64,000 bases of DNA, from contig CM069872.1 of the NCBI GenBank assembly GCA_036172665.1, forward strand, positions 44,130,101 through 44,194,100. The letters are read 5' to 3'. Both the position numbers and the translations under genes were made by a program. Source of the DNA: Prosopocoilus inquinatus. Taxonomy: Eukaryota; Arthropoda; Insecta; Coleoptera; Lucanidae. Positions 24,001 to 36,000 of the stretch are shown piece after piece. Each line of letters starts with the position of its first letter. Within the stretch, counting starts at the first letter, position 1. The notes under the pieces are model-generated. The model ran no database searches, was not told where the DNA came from, and saw only the letters and a list, made by a program, of their open reading frames with translations.

Positions 24001-27000
24001 GGCCTCAGTAGAAGGCCATCTTCAACACGCGGAAGACTACAATTATTAACAATTAACAGCAAGTTATGAACAATTCGAATTATAATGTTACGTACCTTAA
24101 CCAAAGTGGGTAAGTTAAATAGATTGCACACAAGATACAAACAAAATAAGCCCTAAAAATTCTGCCAGTTAAGGTTCCTAAGGAACTGCTCCTGAGGTCC
24201 ATCCAACATCCAACTGATCGTTGAGAACGTTAAAAAGTTTTTATTATTTTCATGTAAAAATATTTCTAAGTTTTCATCAATATAAAACAGGTTAAAGTTA
24301 TGGAGAGACTTGATTGGAATCTAAATCATGGGAAAAGAAAATAGAGTGATTGGCGAAATTAGAGTCAGACTTCTCAAATTTGAAGGATCTAAAGGATCTA
24401 ATACGTTCCTTAATACGTGTTCTTATGTTTCTACCTGTTTATCCTATGTAAATGGAGTTACGGGAGTTACAGGAGAAAAAGTAAACACCACTCCGTTCTA
24501 AAGGATTGGTTTTTTTTTTATCTTTAGTGTGGGTATCATAATTTTTAAGTTTTTTTTTATTGGAGAATGAAGTTTTTAAATTAGTTTTACTGGTATTTTT
24601 AGGGAAGTAATCTTTAATTTTTTTAGAAAAGTAGGATATACAGGGTAGCCTGTGTGGGCGTGTCTTGTGAAGTGTCAGTATTGTTAAGTCTTATTAAGTA
24701 CTTTATTTTTAATTCTGAAAAATAGGTTTTTGATTATGGATAGAGAGAAAAATCCTTATTGTAGGCAATTTATAGTATGGTGTAATTCTTGTTAGAAATC
24801 TGTTTGACTCATTGGGATAAGGAAGGAACCCTTTTCTAAAGGGTGTTTGGAATTGTAAGGTGCCTATACAAGTCTGTATGAGTTGGTTTCCTGAATATTT
24901 TATAAGACAGAGATAGAAGATGTTTGGTAATAGTAATGTAGAGAATGTTAATAGAGTTATTAATCTAAAATAAATAATATTATGATACGCAGTTTGAAAA
25001 TATTAAAATTATTAGGCGTTTAATACTGGGATATCCTGCATGCAACGTATGCAACTATTTATACATACTGTTACGTTTCTAGGGTTTGAGTTTATTTATT
25101 TTCACGAATAAAACACTCGATAAAAACTTAACCGTAATTTAATGAAGCTTAAAAACTAATTTATTTATTACAATTTATTTTCACACTAAAATCTAACTTC
25201 GACTATCGCTGCTCGAATTCGACTGACTGGTGAGTCAACTCCGGGCCATTTTATATCATTTGCTGGCGTCTGGAAGTCTCTATTCGGGAAGATTCCAGTC
25301 TGTTCGATGTGGGCTCCGGCCGATGACACATCGAAGCGGACCGACTTCTTGACGCCTTGCGCTAAGTCAGGTTGGCTCGCCACACTGCCCCCTTCTTAGA
25401 AACGTTTCGTCTCGAAATGTTCCTGGTGATAGTCTTGAAGGAGGGTGTCGGAATCTACATGCTGGCCCATTCTTGCAACTTCCCGCCTGGAAGAAGTAAC
25501 AGTCCACGGTTTTGCTGTTGCTGACTGTTGCCTGTGGGTGGTGGCTGCAGACTAGGACTTCAATTCCCGTTCTGTGGAAGATGACTTCCAGCATGCTTCG
25601 AATTACTCTCCAGTCTAGTCCGTCCAATCCGCAGCCCAATTTGGGGATGGCTAACTTCATCTGATGGGTCTCTATTAGCTGTCTCCTCAGGCTATATAGG
25701 GCTCTCCACATACTTTGATAGTCAGGTTTACCGCTTGATGTCTTCTTAGTGACTAAATAATGCACGTGGCGCCTCCGATCTGCCGTCGAATCAATGATCT
25801 GCAAGCTCTTGCCTACCACGGGATGCTGTCTTCGTAGCTCCTCGATTTGGCCAAATTTCTTCTTAAACACCTGAGCGATTCCTTTGGACATTTTCAGGTC
25901 TTCTGCTACGCAGTGGGCCAGACTGTACTCCAGTGGCACTTTAAAGAGATCTTGTTGCTTCTCCGTGGTCACTCCAAACCGTGCCTTGCTTCCTTCGGCG
26001 TGATGAGACATGAAGGTTTCGAAGTTCACTTCGGAAACTTGCGCCATTTGTACTGTCCCTTCATCTGCTTCTCCATGGTAAGGGGCTATCCGGTTGAAGT
26101 GGATTACTTTGGGTTTGCCATGGGGGACCTTCCTGATGCGGTAAACGACGTCGTTGATCCGTTTCATCACTTTGTAAGGACCTTCCCAAGAGGTCTGTAA
26201 TTTTGGGGAGAGGCCTCGACGTCTTTGGGGGTTATAAAGCCAGACCAGTGCTCCAGGGTGGTATCCCCCGTGTTGAGCGTTGATGTCATAGTGCTCCTTC
26301 ATCCGATCGCTGGCCGTCTGTATATTGTGACGCACTTGGTTGTGGATATCATCCTTTTTCCTGCGTAATTTGCTCACGTAATCTTCGTCGGCAGAGACTT
26401 CGCCAGGCTTCACACCAAACTTCAGGTCGCAGGGCAGTCTCGGCTCTCGCCCGAATACCACTTTCGCGGGAGTCTCCCCTGTTGTCTCATGAACAGATGA
26501 GCGGTATGCCATTAGAAACAGGGGGATGTACGTGTCCCAGTCCCTCTGATGATTGGAAACGACCTTGGACAAATGTCGGTTGATGGTTCTATTGAACCTT
26601 TCCACCATTCCGTCCGACTGTGGGTGGAGTGCAGTTGTTCTAGTTTTTCGTACGCCGAGCAGAGTACACACGTTCTTGAACAAGGCCGATTCAAAGTTCC
26701 TTCCTTGGTCTGAATGCAGTTCCATAGGTGCACCATACCGACTGATCCATTCCCTGACAAGGACTTCCGCAATAGTGACTGCCTCTTGGTTAGGTAGGGC
26801 GTAAGCTTCAACCCACTTGCTAAAGTAGTCCATTACCACGACGATGTACTTGTTTCCACCATTCGTTTCTGGAAACGGGCCGGCTACATCGATGGCAACT
26901 CTCTCAAAAGGACTTCCAACGTTGTACTGTCTCATGGGAGCCTTACCCCGCCTGTGGGGACCGTTACTGGCTGCGCAGACTGCACATTTTCTGCACCAAT

Positions 27001-30000
27001 CCTTTACGTCTTCCTTGCAGTTCACCCAGTAAAATCTTTCGCGCACCTTCTCCATAGTCTTCTTAACTCCCAGATGCCCTCCCGAAGTTCCATCGTGAAG
27101 TTCCCTCAGAACTTCTGGCACCCTATTCTTGGGGATCAGTAACTGTGTCTTCTGTTCCATGCCTTCCTGATTCTCTATGCTTCGTCTCAGAAGACCACGA
27201 TCCAACACTATGGAGTCCCACTGCGCCCAGTATGACTTTACGGACGGTGCACATGGTGCTACCTCTTCCCAGGTAGGCCTCGCGTCCCTGCTTTTCCACT
27301 CTAGCACTAATTTCAAATCCGGGTCGTTCTCCTGGTCTCTTCGCAGTTCTTCGGCTTGCCATTTGTCGTCAACAATGGCTGTCCTCGCAGTCGTGGCTAC
27401 TTTCTCGTCCAAACGACTACAGTGCTTACAGTCTTCGGCACAGGGTCTTCTCGACAGAGCATCGGCATTTCGATGGCTAGTTCCTGCCCGATGCTGAATT
27501 TCAAAATCGTACTCCTGAAGTCGTTCGATCCATCGTGCAACTTGCCCTTCTGGGTTCTTGAAACGGAGAAGCCATTTTAGAGCGGCGTGGTCGGTCCTCA
27601 GCAGGAAGCGTCTACCATACAAGTACTTGTAGAAGTGTTCTATCGTTTTTACGACGGCTAGCAATTCCCTTCTTGTGACGCAATAGTTTCGTTCCGGCTT
27701 TGATAGGACCTTACTGAAGTAGCCGATCACCTTCTCTTGCCCCTCTTGTATCTGGGAGAGTACGCCACCAATCCCAACGTTGCTAGCATCTGTGTCCACG
27801 ACGAACTTGCCTTCCAGGAGAGGATAACTCAGAATAGGAGCACTAACCAAGTACTGCTTTAGTTGTTCAAAGCCAATTTGACACTGTTGGTCCCATTCAA
27901 ATGGACGACCTTCTTCAGTGAGTTTTGTCAACGGCTTAGCAATGTCTGCAAATCCAGGAACGTAGCGCCGATAGTAAGTGCACAGGCCAAGGAAACTCCT
28001 TATTTGGTGTTTATTTCTGGGAGTTGGCCAGTCTTTCACCACCTGAATCTTCACAGGGTCCACGGCGATTCCATTTCCATTAACAATGTGCCCCAGGTAA
28101 TTCACTTCCTTCTGGAACAGGTGACACTTCTTGAGGCTAAGCTTTAGTCCAGCTCCGCGAAGCCGCTGGAACACTCCTTCCAGGTTCCTTAGGTGGTCGT
28201 CGAACGTCTTTCCCACGACAATTATGTCGTCAAGGTACACCATGCACGTTGTCCAGGACAGACCTTTCAGAACTGTCTCCATTAACCTCTCGAATGTCGC
28301 TGGGGCATTACATAATCCGAATGGCATCACTGTGAACTGCCACAGACCCATACCAATGGAAAACGCCGTCTTTTCTCGATCTTCGGGCGCCAGCTCCACT
28401 TGCCAATATCCACTCTTTAAGTCCAAAGTTGAGAAGATCTTTGAGCCGGCCAGGGTGTCCAGGGTATCATCAATCCGTGGCAGGGGATAGCTGTCCTTCT
28501 TGGTGACATTGTTGAGTAACCGGTAGTCTACACAGAATCTGGTGGACCCATCCTTCTTCTTCACAAGCACTACTGGTGACGCCCACGGGCTGCTTGATGG
28601 TTCTATCACATTATCCTTTTCCATCTCGCGAATAATGCGTTCCGCTTCCTCACGCTTTGCCAACGGTAATCGCCTTGGAGCTTGACGGATAGGTCTTTCT
28701 TCTCCAGTCTCTATTTTGTGTTTCACGACATCAGTTCTTCCCTTGGATCCATCTTCTACCTCGAATACATCTTGATAACGGCCGATCAAATTCTTTGCTT
28801 TTGTCTTCTGGTCTGGAGTCAATTCCTGGGCTGTTGACATAACCATTTCCCATAATTTCTTTGGGACTTTCGCTTCTGGCACGTTTGTTTCAAGTTGCCG
28901 GGAGATGGAGGACACCATGGTGCAGCTTCCCAAGATTGTTCCTTTCTTGATATTGACAGAGAAACAATTGACGTTCATCAGGCGGACAGGTACTTCCTTC
29001 TTCGCCGTCAACAACATTTTCCCAACGAGGACTCCTCTTCCAATCCTTTGATCATCAGTATTAGGTTCAACCATAATGACTTGCCCATCTTGAAAAACAC
29101 CGTCCAGTTTTGCGTCGACGATAACCTCAGTCCTGCTGGGTAATACAACGTCTTCAGCGAGGACTACTCGAGCGGCCACGTCCCCTCGTTGATGTAGAAC
29201 CAACTCCTCATTATTGACCGCCATCACGCCACGCTTTAAGTCCAATTGGAACCCGTGGGCACACATGACGTCCATGCCCAAAATTGCCTCGTCCTCTATA
29301 TCTGCCACCAGTGCACGGTGTTTAATTGGAGTTGAACCAATGGTGATGATAACCTCTACTTCACCGTGGACAGTTGCTGATGTTCCAGTTGCAGTTTTCA
29401 GTCTCCACTTGGTCGGCTCGGTGCGTCCAGATGACTTAATGACGTCGGGTCTTAGGATGGTCTTCGTCGCACCCGTATCCAACAACATGGTGTGAGGAAT
29501 GTCATCAATGGTGACATCCACGAAGACACTGCTGGTTAACTGCCGTAGGAATATTACTTGGTTGGCTTTCGTCTTTGGGGGCCTTTGAATACGGGTCGAC
29601 GTTTGCCCCTCTGCACCGACCCGGCTTAGTTTAACTGTGGCTTCCTTGGATCCTGTCTGGGCTTTGGACATCGCCTGCGAACATGTCCTTCCTCCTGGCA
29701 ATTCCAACAAACCAGCGGCCTCTTCTGCTTGAAGACCTGTTCCACAATGCGGCGAACATCCTCGGCGGTGGCATACTCCCTGGCTCGCTCCTTTATAGTA
29801 GATCCCACCTTGGCGTTAGCGGATTCTTCCTCTTCTTCCTCTTGGAAGTCCATAGCCGCTCGCACCTTGACATGCCCTCTTGAGACTCGTCTCGCTGCTT
29901 CAAATTCCAAGGCATAAGCTAATGCGTTCTTGGACGTCTTCGGATGGGTCATTCTCAATGCCTGCTGGTTGTCTGGGTCACGGATTCCATCTATGAAGGT

Positions 30001-33000
30001 CTGCACCGTCAAACATTTGAGGAATTCAACAGGAGCTGTGGGATATGCCAACTGGGCCAGACGCGCAACGTCTGCTTCGAATTCCTGAAGACTTTCTCCG
30101 GATTTCTGACAGCGATTCCTCAACTGCGCATGGTATACCTCGGTCAGATGGGCCTGTCCGTAACGCATTTCCATCCTATTCACCAGCTTGTCGAAGTCTT
30201 CTTGTTCCTCTGGCGGCATCGTCTGTAGCACATCGATAGCGTCCCCTCTCAAGGCCACAATTAACGAAGTGGCTTTTTCGCTGGCCGTCCATCTGTTCGC
30301 CTTTGCTGCTGCTTCGAACTGTTTGAAGTAATTGGGCCAAGAAGACTTTCCATCGAACGTTGGTGGTTTTACTTTCAGTTTAGAATTTTCTGCTGGTCCT
30401 TCCATAATTCGGGTTTCATTATTTTCTAGTACTTCTACTGGTGGCTGATCCCCGAACACTCGCAACCCCGCCATGATTTGTTCCAGATTTTTGATTTTGT
30501 TATCCTGCTGGAATATTATTTCTTCCACATTTTCTTGCAGGTTTCTTGTTTCTTCCGATATTTTTACCACTAGTTTATCTTCGAGTCCTTTCGTCTGTTC
30601 TAGAAATTCACCCTTCAAATTTCCGGACTGTTCTAGAAGTTTCTCGTCGAAATTTCTGGATTGCTCTAGAAATTTCTCGTCTAAGTCTCTAGATTGTTCC
30701 AACAATTTATTTTGTAATTTGTCGAAATTTCCAGATTGTTCTAGAAGCTTCTCCTCTAAATTTCTGGATTGTTCTTGAAGCTTCTGTAAATTTCCAGACT
30801 GTTCTTGAAACTTCTCGTCCAAATTTCTGGATTGTTCTCGAAGTTCGTCCTTGAAATTTCCAGATTGTTCTCGAAGTTCGTCCTTGAAATTTCCAGATTG
30901 TTCTAGAAGCTTTTGCTCTAAATTTCTGGATTGTTCTCGAAGTTCATCTTTCAGGATTTTATTAAAATCGGCGGGACCACACGAAATTTCGAAAAGGAAG
31001 GTCTCTGGATCTTCGCCAGCTGTCAACAAATCGGATCGGAGACGCTGTTGAAGTGCGCCTTTCAAACCACAGGTTTCTAATTCTCGTTCTTCCAATTCGG
31101 TTTTTAATTCGGCCACTTTTAAGTCTTTCAACAACACTTTTCTCGTAGCCATTGTTTTTTTTTTTCGATACTGTACTTATTTAATAATCTGATTAAATTT
31201 AATTTACTTTAAATTGTTTATTTATTTGCACAAACCCGCACACCGACACCACTGTTACGTTTCTAGGGTTTGAGTTTATTTATTTTCACGAATAAAACAC
31301 TCGATAAAAACTTAACCGTAATTTAATGAAGCTTAAAAACTAATTTATTTATTACAATTTATTTTCACACTAAAATCTAACTTCGACTATCGCTGCTCGA
31401 ATTCGACTGACTGGTGAGTCAACTCCGGGCCATTTTATATCATTTGCTGGCGTCTGGAAGTCTCTATTCGGGAAGATTCCAGTCTGTTCGATGTGGGCTC
31501 CGGCCGATGACACATCGAAGCGGACCGACTTCTTGACGCCTTGCGCTAAGTCAGGTTGGCTCGCCACAATACAATGGCGTGCGTGCGTTCTCAGCATTGT
31601 TCTTAGCGTTTCTTGTCGTTTTCTCTTGTTGGAGTCAGACTCAGCTCAGAATATGTACAGTCATGATCAAGCTAATCGAGACCGATTGACAGTTCTTACT
31701 ACCAGCGTTAATAAGGGCACAGTTAGCTTACAGCGGTCTCGATTAGGATGATCGCGTCTGTAGGTAAGTATTAAAATAATGAAATAATTTTAGAAAATTT
31801 TTTGTGCAAATCGTTTTTGATTGCAGTGAGAACCTCGAGCAGCCTCTGGACAGCTGTTTCAGCCCTGCATTGCGATGTAAGAATGATGAACATATAAAAT
31901 AGCGACATCTTACTATCGCTTTTTGCACACAATTTTTCTAAAATCTTTCATTATGCTTTAACAGCAAGCATGGCCGCCTTGCATGGGGGACTCATTAGGA
32001 GCAAATCCCGCTTGAATTTGTCTATCCTACTGCAATGTTAGGTCAAAAAGCGATAGTAAGATGTCGCTATTTTATATGGAAATAATTTTAGATAAAATGG
32101 ATATGAAAAAACTGATAAAGGATTTCCGTGAGTTCCAATGCGAACGAAAGAGAGTCAACTTAAAAGAGAGAAAGATGTTTCAGGAGTGCACAATTTTAAA
32201 GAAGCGAAAACCCAATTCAGTTGAACGTGACGGTTAAGATGCACCAACTATCACATCACGTTTAGAAGCCAAAATGGGAATATATTTTTTTGGGCTAGAA
32301 GATATAGATATACCAACGAAGAACTCGCAGCGAGTATAGTGACTATCATTTACAAAGGAGTAGAAAAAATCGCCTTAAAATTCCAAGATGTGGAAGAAAA
32401 AGAAAATTTTGTCGCGGTGTTAGAGCGATTCTTACAGTTTTGGTGATAAAGTACTGTGATTTTACTTTAACATGAAACATTGCTGTTCATGTTACTATAG
32501 AAACGAATTACATTTTTTTAAAATATCGTTGCATTATCGTCGTCGTTAAATTTGTCCATTTTAGTTTGGAACATCTATCAGGCGAAGAAAGTGAAAATCT
32601 TTGAAAACTTATTGCGTCGTTTGTTTTGAATTAAAGAATTTCTGTTTTTCTTGTGTTTTAAGTTCATTTATTTCAAACAAGTGTATACTTATCAAAGGCA
32701 AATGAAAGAGTCGGTGTTATTTTATTGTAGAAATATGTCGAAATCACTAATAACTAAGGCAAGGCGGAAATTCTTGATTGACTCCCACCACTTCTCTTCT
32801 GAAGCGCGGTATCGTGAACGGCATCTTTGCATTGTGTATTGCATTAAATTTTGTGGACGATACTGGAGTCCGATGAGTCAGTGAGGTGAGAGGTAAATCA
32901 ATTGCGTTTCCACCGAGTTATGCTAATAACAGAAGAGATTCATGACAGCTGTCATCTCGTGTTCAATTTTAAAAAAGTTGCTATGCTAAGGTTTCTCAGA

Positions 33001-36000
33001 TTCATACATAACAGCAATCTTTTATGTTAAAACAGTATATGATACATCGTATAACATGAATGAAGTAGATGGTAAGAAACAGGCTCAGAAACGCAACGAG
33101 AATTCTTTCACGGGAAAATAATATATTTTCTTTAATTTCATGCATTGGATGAAATGCGATTTTCAGTAAGGTTTTTATGTTTCATTTTCTTTTGAGCGAA
33201 GGAAAACTAACGGTGCAATTATCATGTAGTGTACGGGACGTCGTGGGAAGCTCTGGTAGAAACAACCCCAAGCGACTTCACTGCGCTACCTAACGGATGG
33301 AGCTATTTGTGGTAAAAGTGTCTCGAGGGAAGGCGGGGAGATGCAGCTTGAATGTTAATAAAAATCTTTAACATTTGAGTTAACAGTAGTTGTTACTTGC
33401 TCTTCGATTAAGATTATCTTATCTTGTTCCGGGAGATTCTACATTGAATTCCAGATTCAATCTTCTTTTATTTAAATCCTGTAATTATAATGTAAAGTTT
33501 CATAACCGCGAAATGGAAGCAAAAGCTTTCCCGTGCAGTCTTTTTTTGTGTATTTAAACCGTTCAGAAGAATAGTCTTATATTTTTTTGTCTTTTTCATA
33601 TAAAATCATTGTGTCGTTAAATTTTGGGATTACGAAAAAAAAATACTATTAGACTCGGATTGGTAAGTTGGTTTAATGCCTCCAGACAAACTAACCTCTG
33701 CAACTCTGTAGGTTCACTATAAATTTGATTGAAGGGAATCCACAATCGGCGATTACTTTAATCCCATGATAGCATCTCATTAGATTCAAACTCATCGAAT
33801 ATTTTATACAGATCTTATCTAACGAAAGGCGGCATTATTTTTCTATAAATTATGTACGTCATTCATGCATCTTTTTTACCGAAATTAAATCTATACTGGG
33901 TGATCATTTTCAATCCGAAACATAGGAGATTAACATGATTACCCTTGACAATGACATTTTTAATTAAAATCAATTAATAACCAATGAACGTTAACTATGG
34001 TAGCATGGCACTCACTTTAAACAAGATTTTATTTTATACAAAACTTGTATGTATGATCCGGGCCTAAATCATGTTAAAAACATCAAAAATATATCATAAT
34101 CGAGGGTTGTTAAGCTAACAGCACGTGTTCCAGATTGGAAATGATCACCTTATATATCTGTATACAGGATGTCCCAATACTATGTTCTTGGGCTGTAACT
34201 ACTGAAGATATGAAAAAAGTTTCCAGAATTTTTGTTTTATATTTTAAAGGTCTACGAAAATATTATGTTGCAAACCTGTAACATTCAAAATAAAAATAAT
34301 TAATAATATAAATAATAATTCTGCATGCAAGTAACTTCAGTAGGTAGTTATGGAAATATTGCCCGAGAACGAACTGTTGGAATACCCACTTAATGATCTC
34401 TCTTTATTTCAATGTATGGACCGTGTCTTAAAAGTTTCTTTTAATTAAATCCAGTTTTCTCAATGAAAAACGGTCCAAAAATATTTACGATCATAGAAAT
34501 ACTAGTATATCAATAATTTATTACGAATTGAAATTCAAATTATCAATTTTCAAGTTATTTGAGTGTCCTCAAATAAGAAGTAAGAAATATAAATTTGTTA
34601 CACCGTGAAAGAGATAGCTTGTTATAGTCAATTAGTTTATTAGCTGATTCGACACTTCTCTCTCAGTTTTTAACAAATTTTATCTAAAAATTATTAGCAA
34701 GTCATACGTGCCTGAGGACAAAGATTAAAACTTCAATAAATAAATAAATTTTTATAGTATTTAACATTTCTCAAGTGAAATTTTCAAAAGATTTATACAA
34801 TCGTCTGCTGACTTTAGGAAAATTGTTTGAATTCCGTCGCCCGTCGATTAATTTTATCTTATCTAAACTGCTTTATTTGTTCATTAAATTTTCTTGAAAC
34901 ATTTACAAACATATGATATTTGATTGCTAAAACATTGCAAAGTGTTATGTCTTTAAATAACATGTAAACAGATTAGTTTAATTAACATTATTCATTAATG
35001 ACCGCAAAAATTGTATGGGTTTTTCATTGCTTGATTACTTCTTTTAGTGATTGCTAAATTTTTTAGGAGTATTATTTATTCAGATTCTTTTAACATTAAA
35101 TAATTTAATATATTAAAAAAGAACTTGTTCTATTTGATTCGTTTTCTTCATAATGAAGTAAATAAGTCCCAGTAAATTAATCGTTTAAGATGAATTCTGA
35201 AAACAAATTTGTTTATTCAGTTTAATAATCTCTCGTCTGTTCCTAAGTACTTGGCAATCATTCGTAATTAATTATTTGTTTTGTTTTGCAAGTCGTGCAT
35301 TAAATTTATTTGACAAAACGAAATAATTGGCTGAGATATGAGGCGTGCGTTCGCGAGTAATCACATCAAATCGGATTTATTCATTTCGGTGACGTGGATG
35401 ACTTCGGAGAATTTCTGAAAAACGAACAACAAAGGCGAGCGTGGTTACATAAATTCCCCAACAAGAGAACAAAATACGAAACTTATTTTCTTTCCCACGT
35501 TTATTAGCTCGGTTATGGCATGGGTATTAAGTTACGCCACTGCTGAAGACTCCATCAACCAAAAACTGGCTTTCGGAAGGTCCAAATAAAACTCCGTCGA
35601 TATCGGGTTACCAATAAGTAATCAGACCACCGGTGTGTTGATTATATTATTATTAATTCCACGTTTAACGACTAACAAACTCTGATTGCTCGATAATTTA
35701 TTCAATAGCGTAATCACGCGATGACGTATCATTACTGCCTTTTTGATTAATTACTCTTTTAGTGCGCCAACTGGCCAATAATTATTATTAATCCAGTCGG
35801 GCAAAGAAGAGTGAAGCTATTTTAATCGATTTATTGTGCTGGTGGCGTTAATGTTACTTTTTTTTCGGAGGTCTTTTTTTAATTTCATTTTATTTAACGA
35901 TGCAAAAAATCGCGTAATCACGAGCAATTTTCGCAGGAAGAAAACCACAAATGAATTAAATCTCACTCTCAGAACATTTCATGTTAATCTATGTTATAAT

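Larger units (their letters stand above)
25069..31568 (-). mobile_element. full-length Ty3/Gypsy retrotransposon with macro domain, in Kal1 intron 2
   Basis: 6500 bp, transcribed on the - strand like the host gene. Two 316-bp LTRs (25069-25384 and 31253-31568) read as identical, with TG/CA ends. A 4-bp duplication ATAC sits outside at 25065-25068 and 31569-31572. Order in the sense direction: 5' LTR with TATA and initiator, primer-binding site, gag, -1 overlap, pol (protease, RT, RNase H, integrase, macro domain, CCCH finger), polypurine tract, 3' LTR. Integrase after RNase H and the GPY/F-like C-terminus place it in Ty3/Gypsy; I do not assign a clade. No env gene. Both frames are unbroken, so it is young. 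Confidence 0.97.

Noticed and set aside
29636..29710. Pol initiating at its own ATG at 29710
   Set aside because: That ATG lies within gag; a -1 shift at GTTAAAC fits the phase and the family's habit better.
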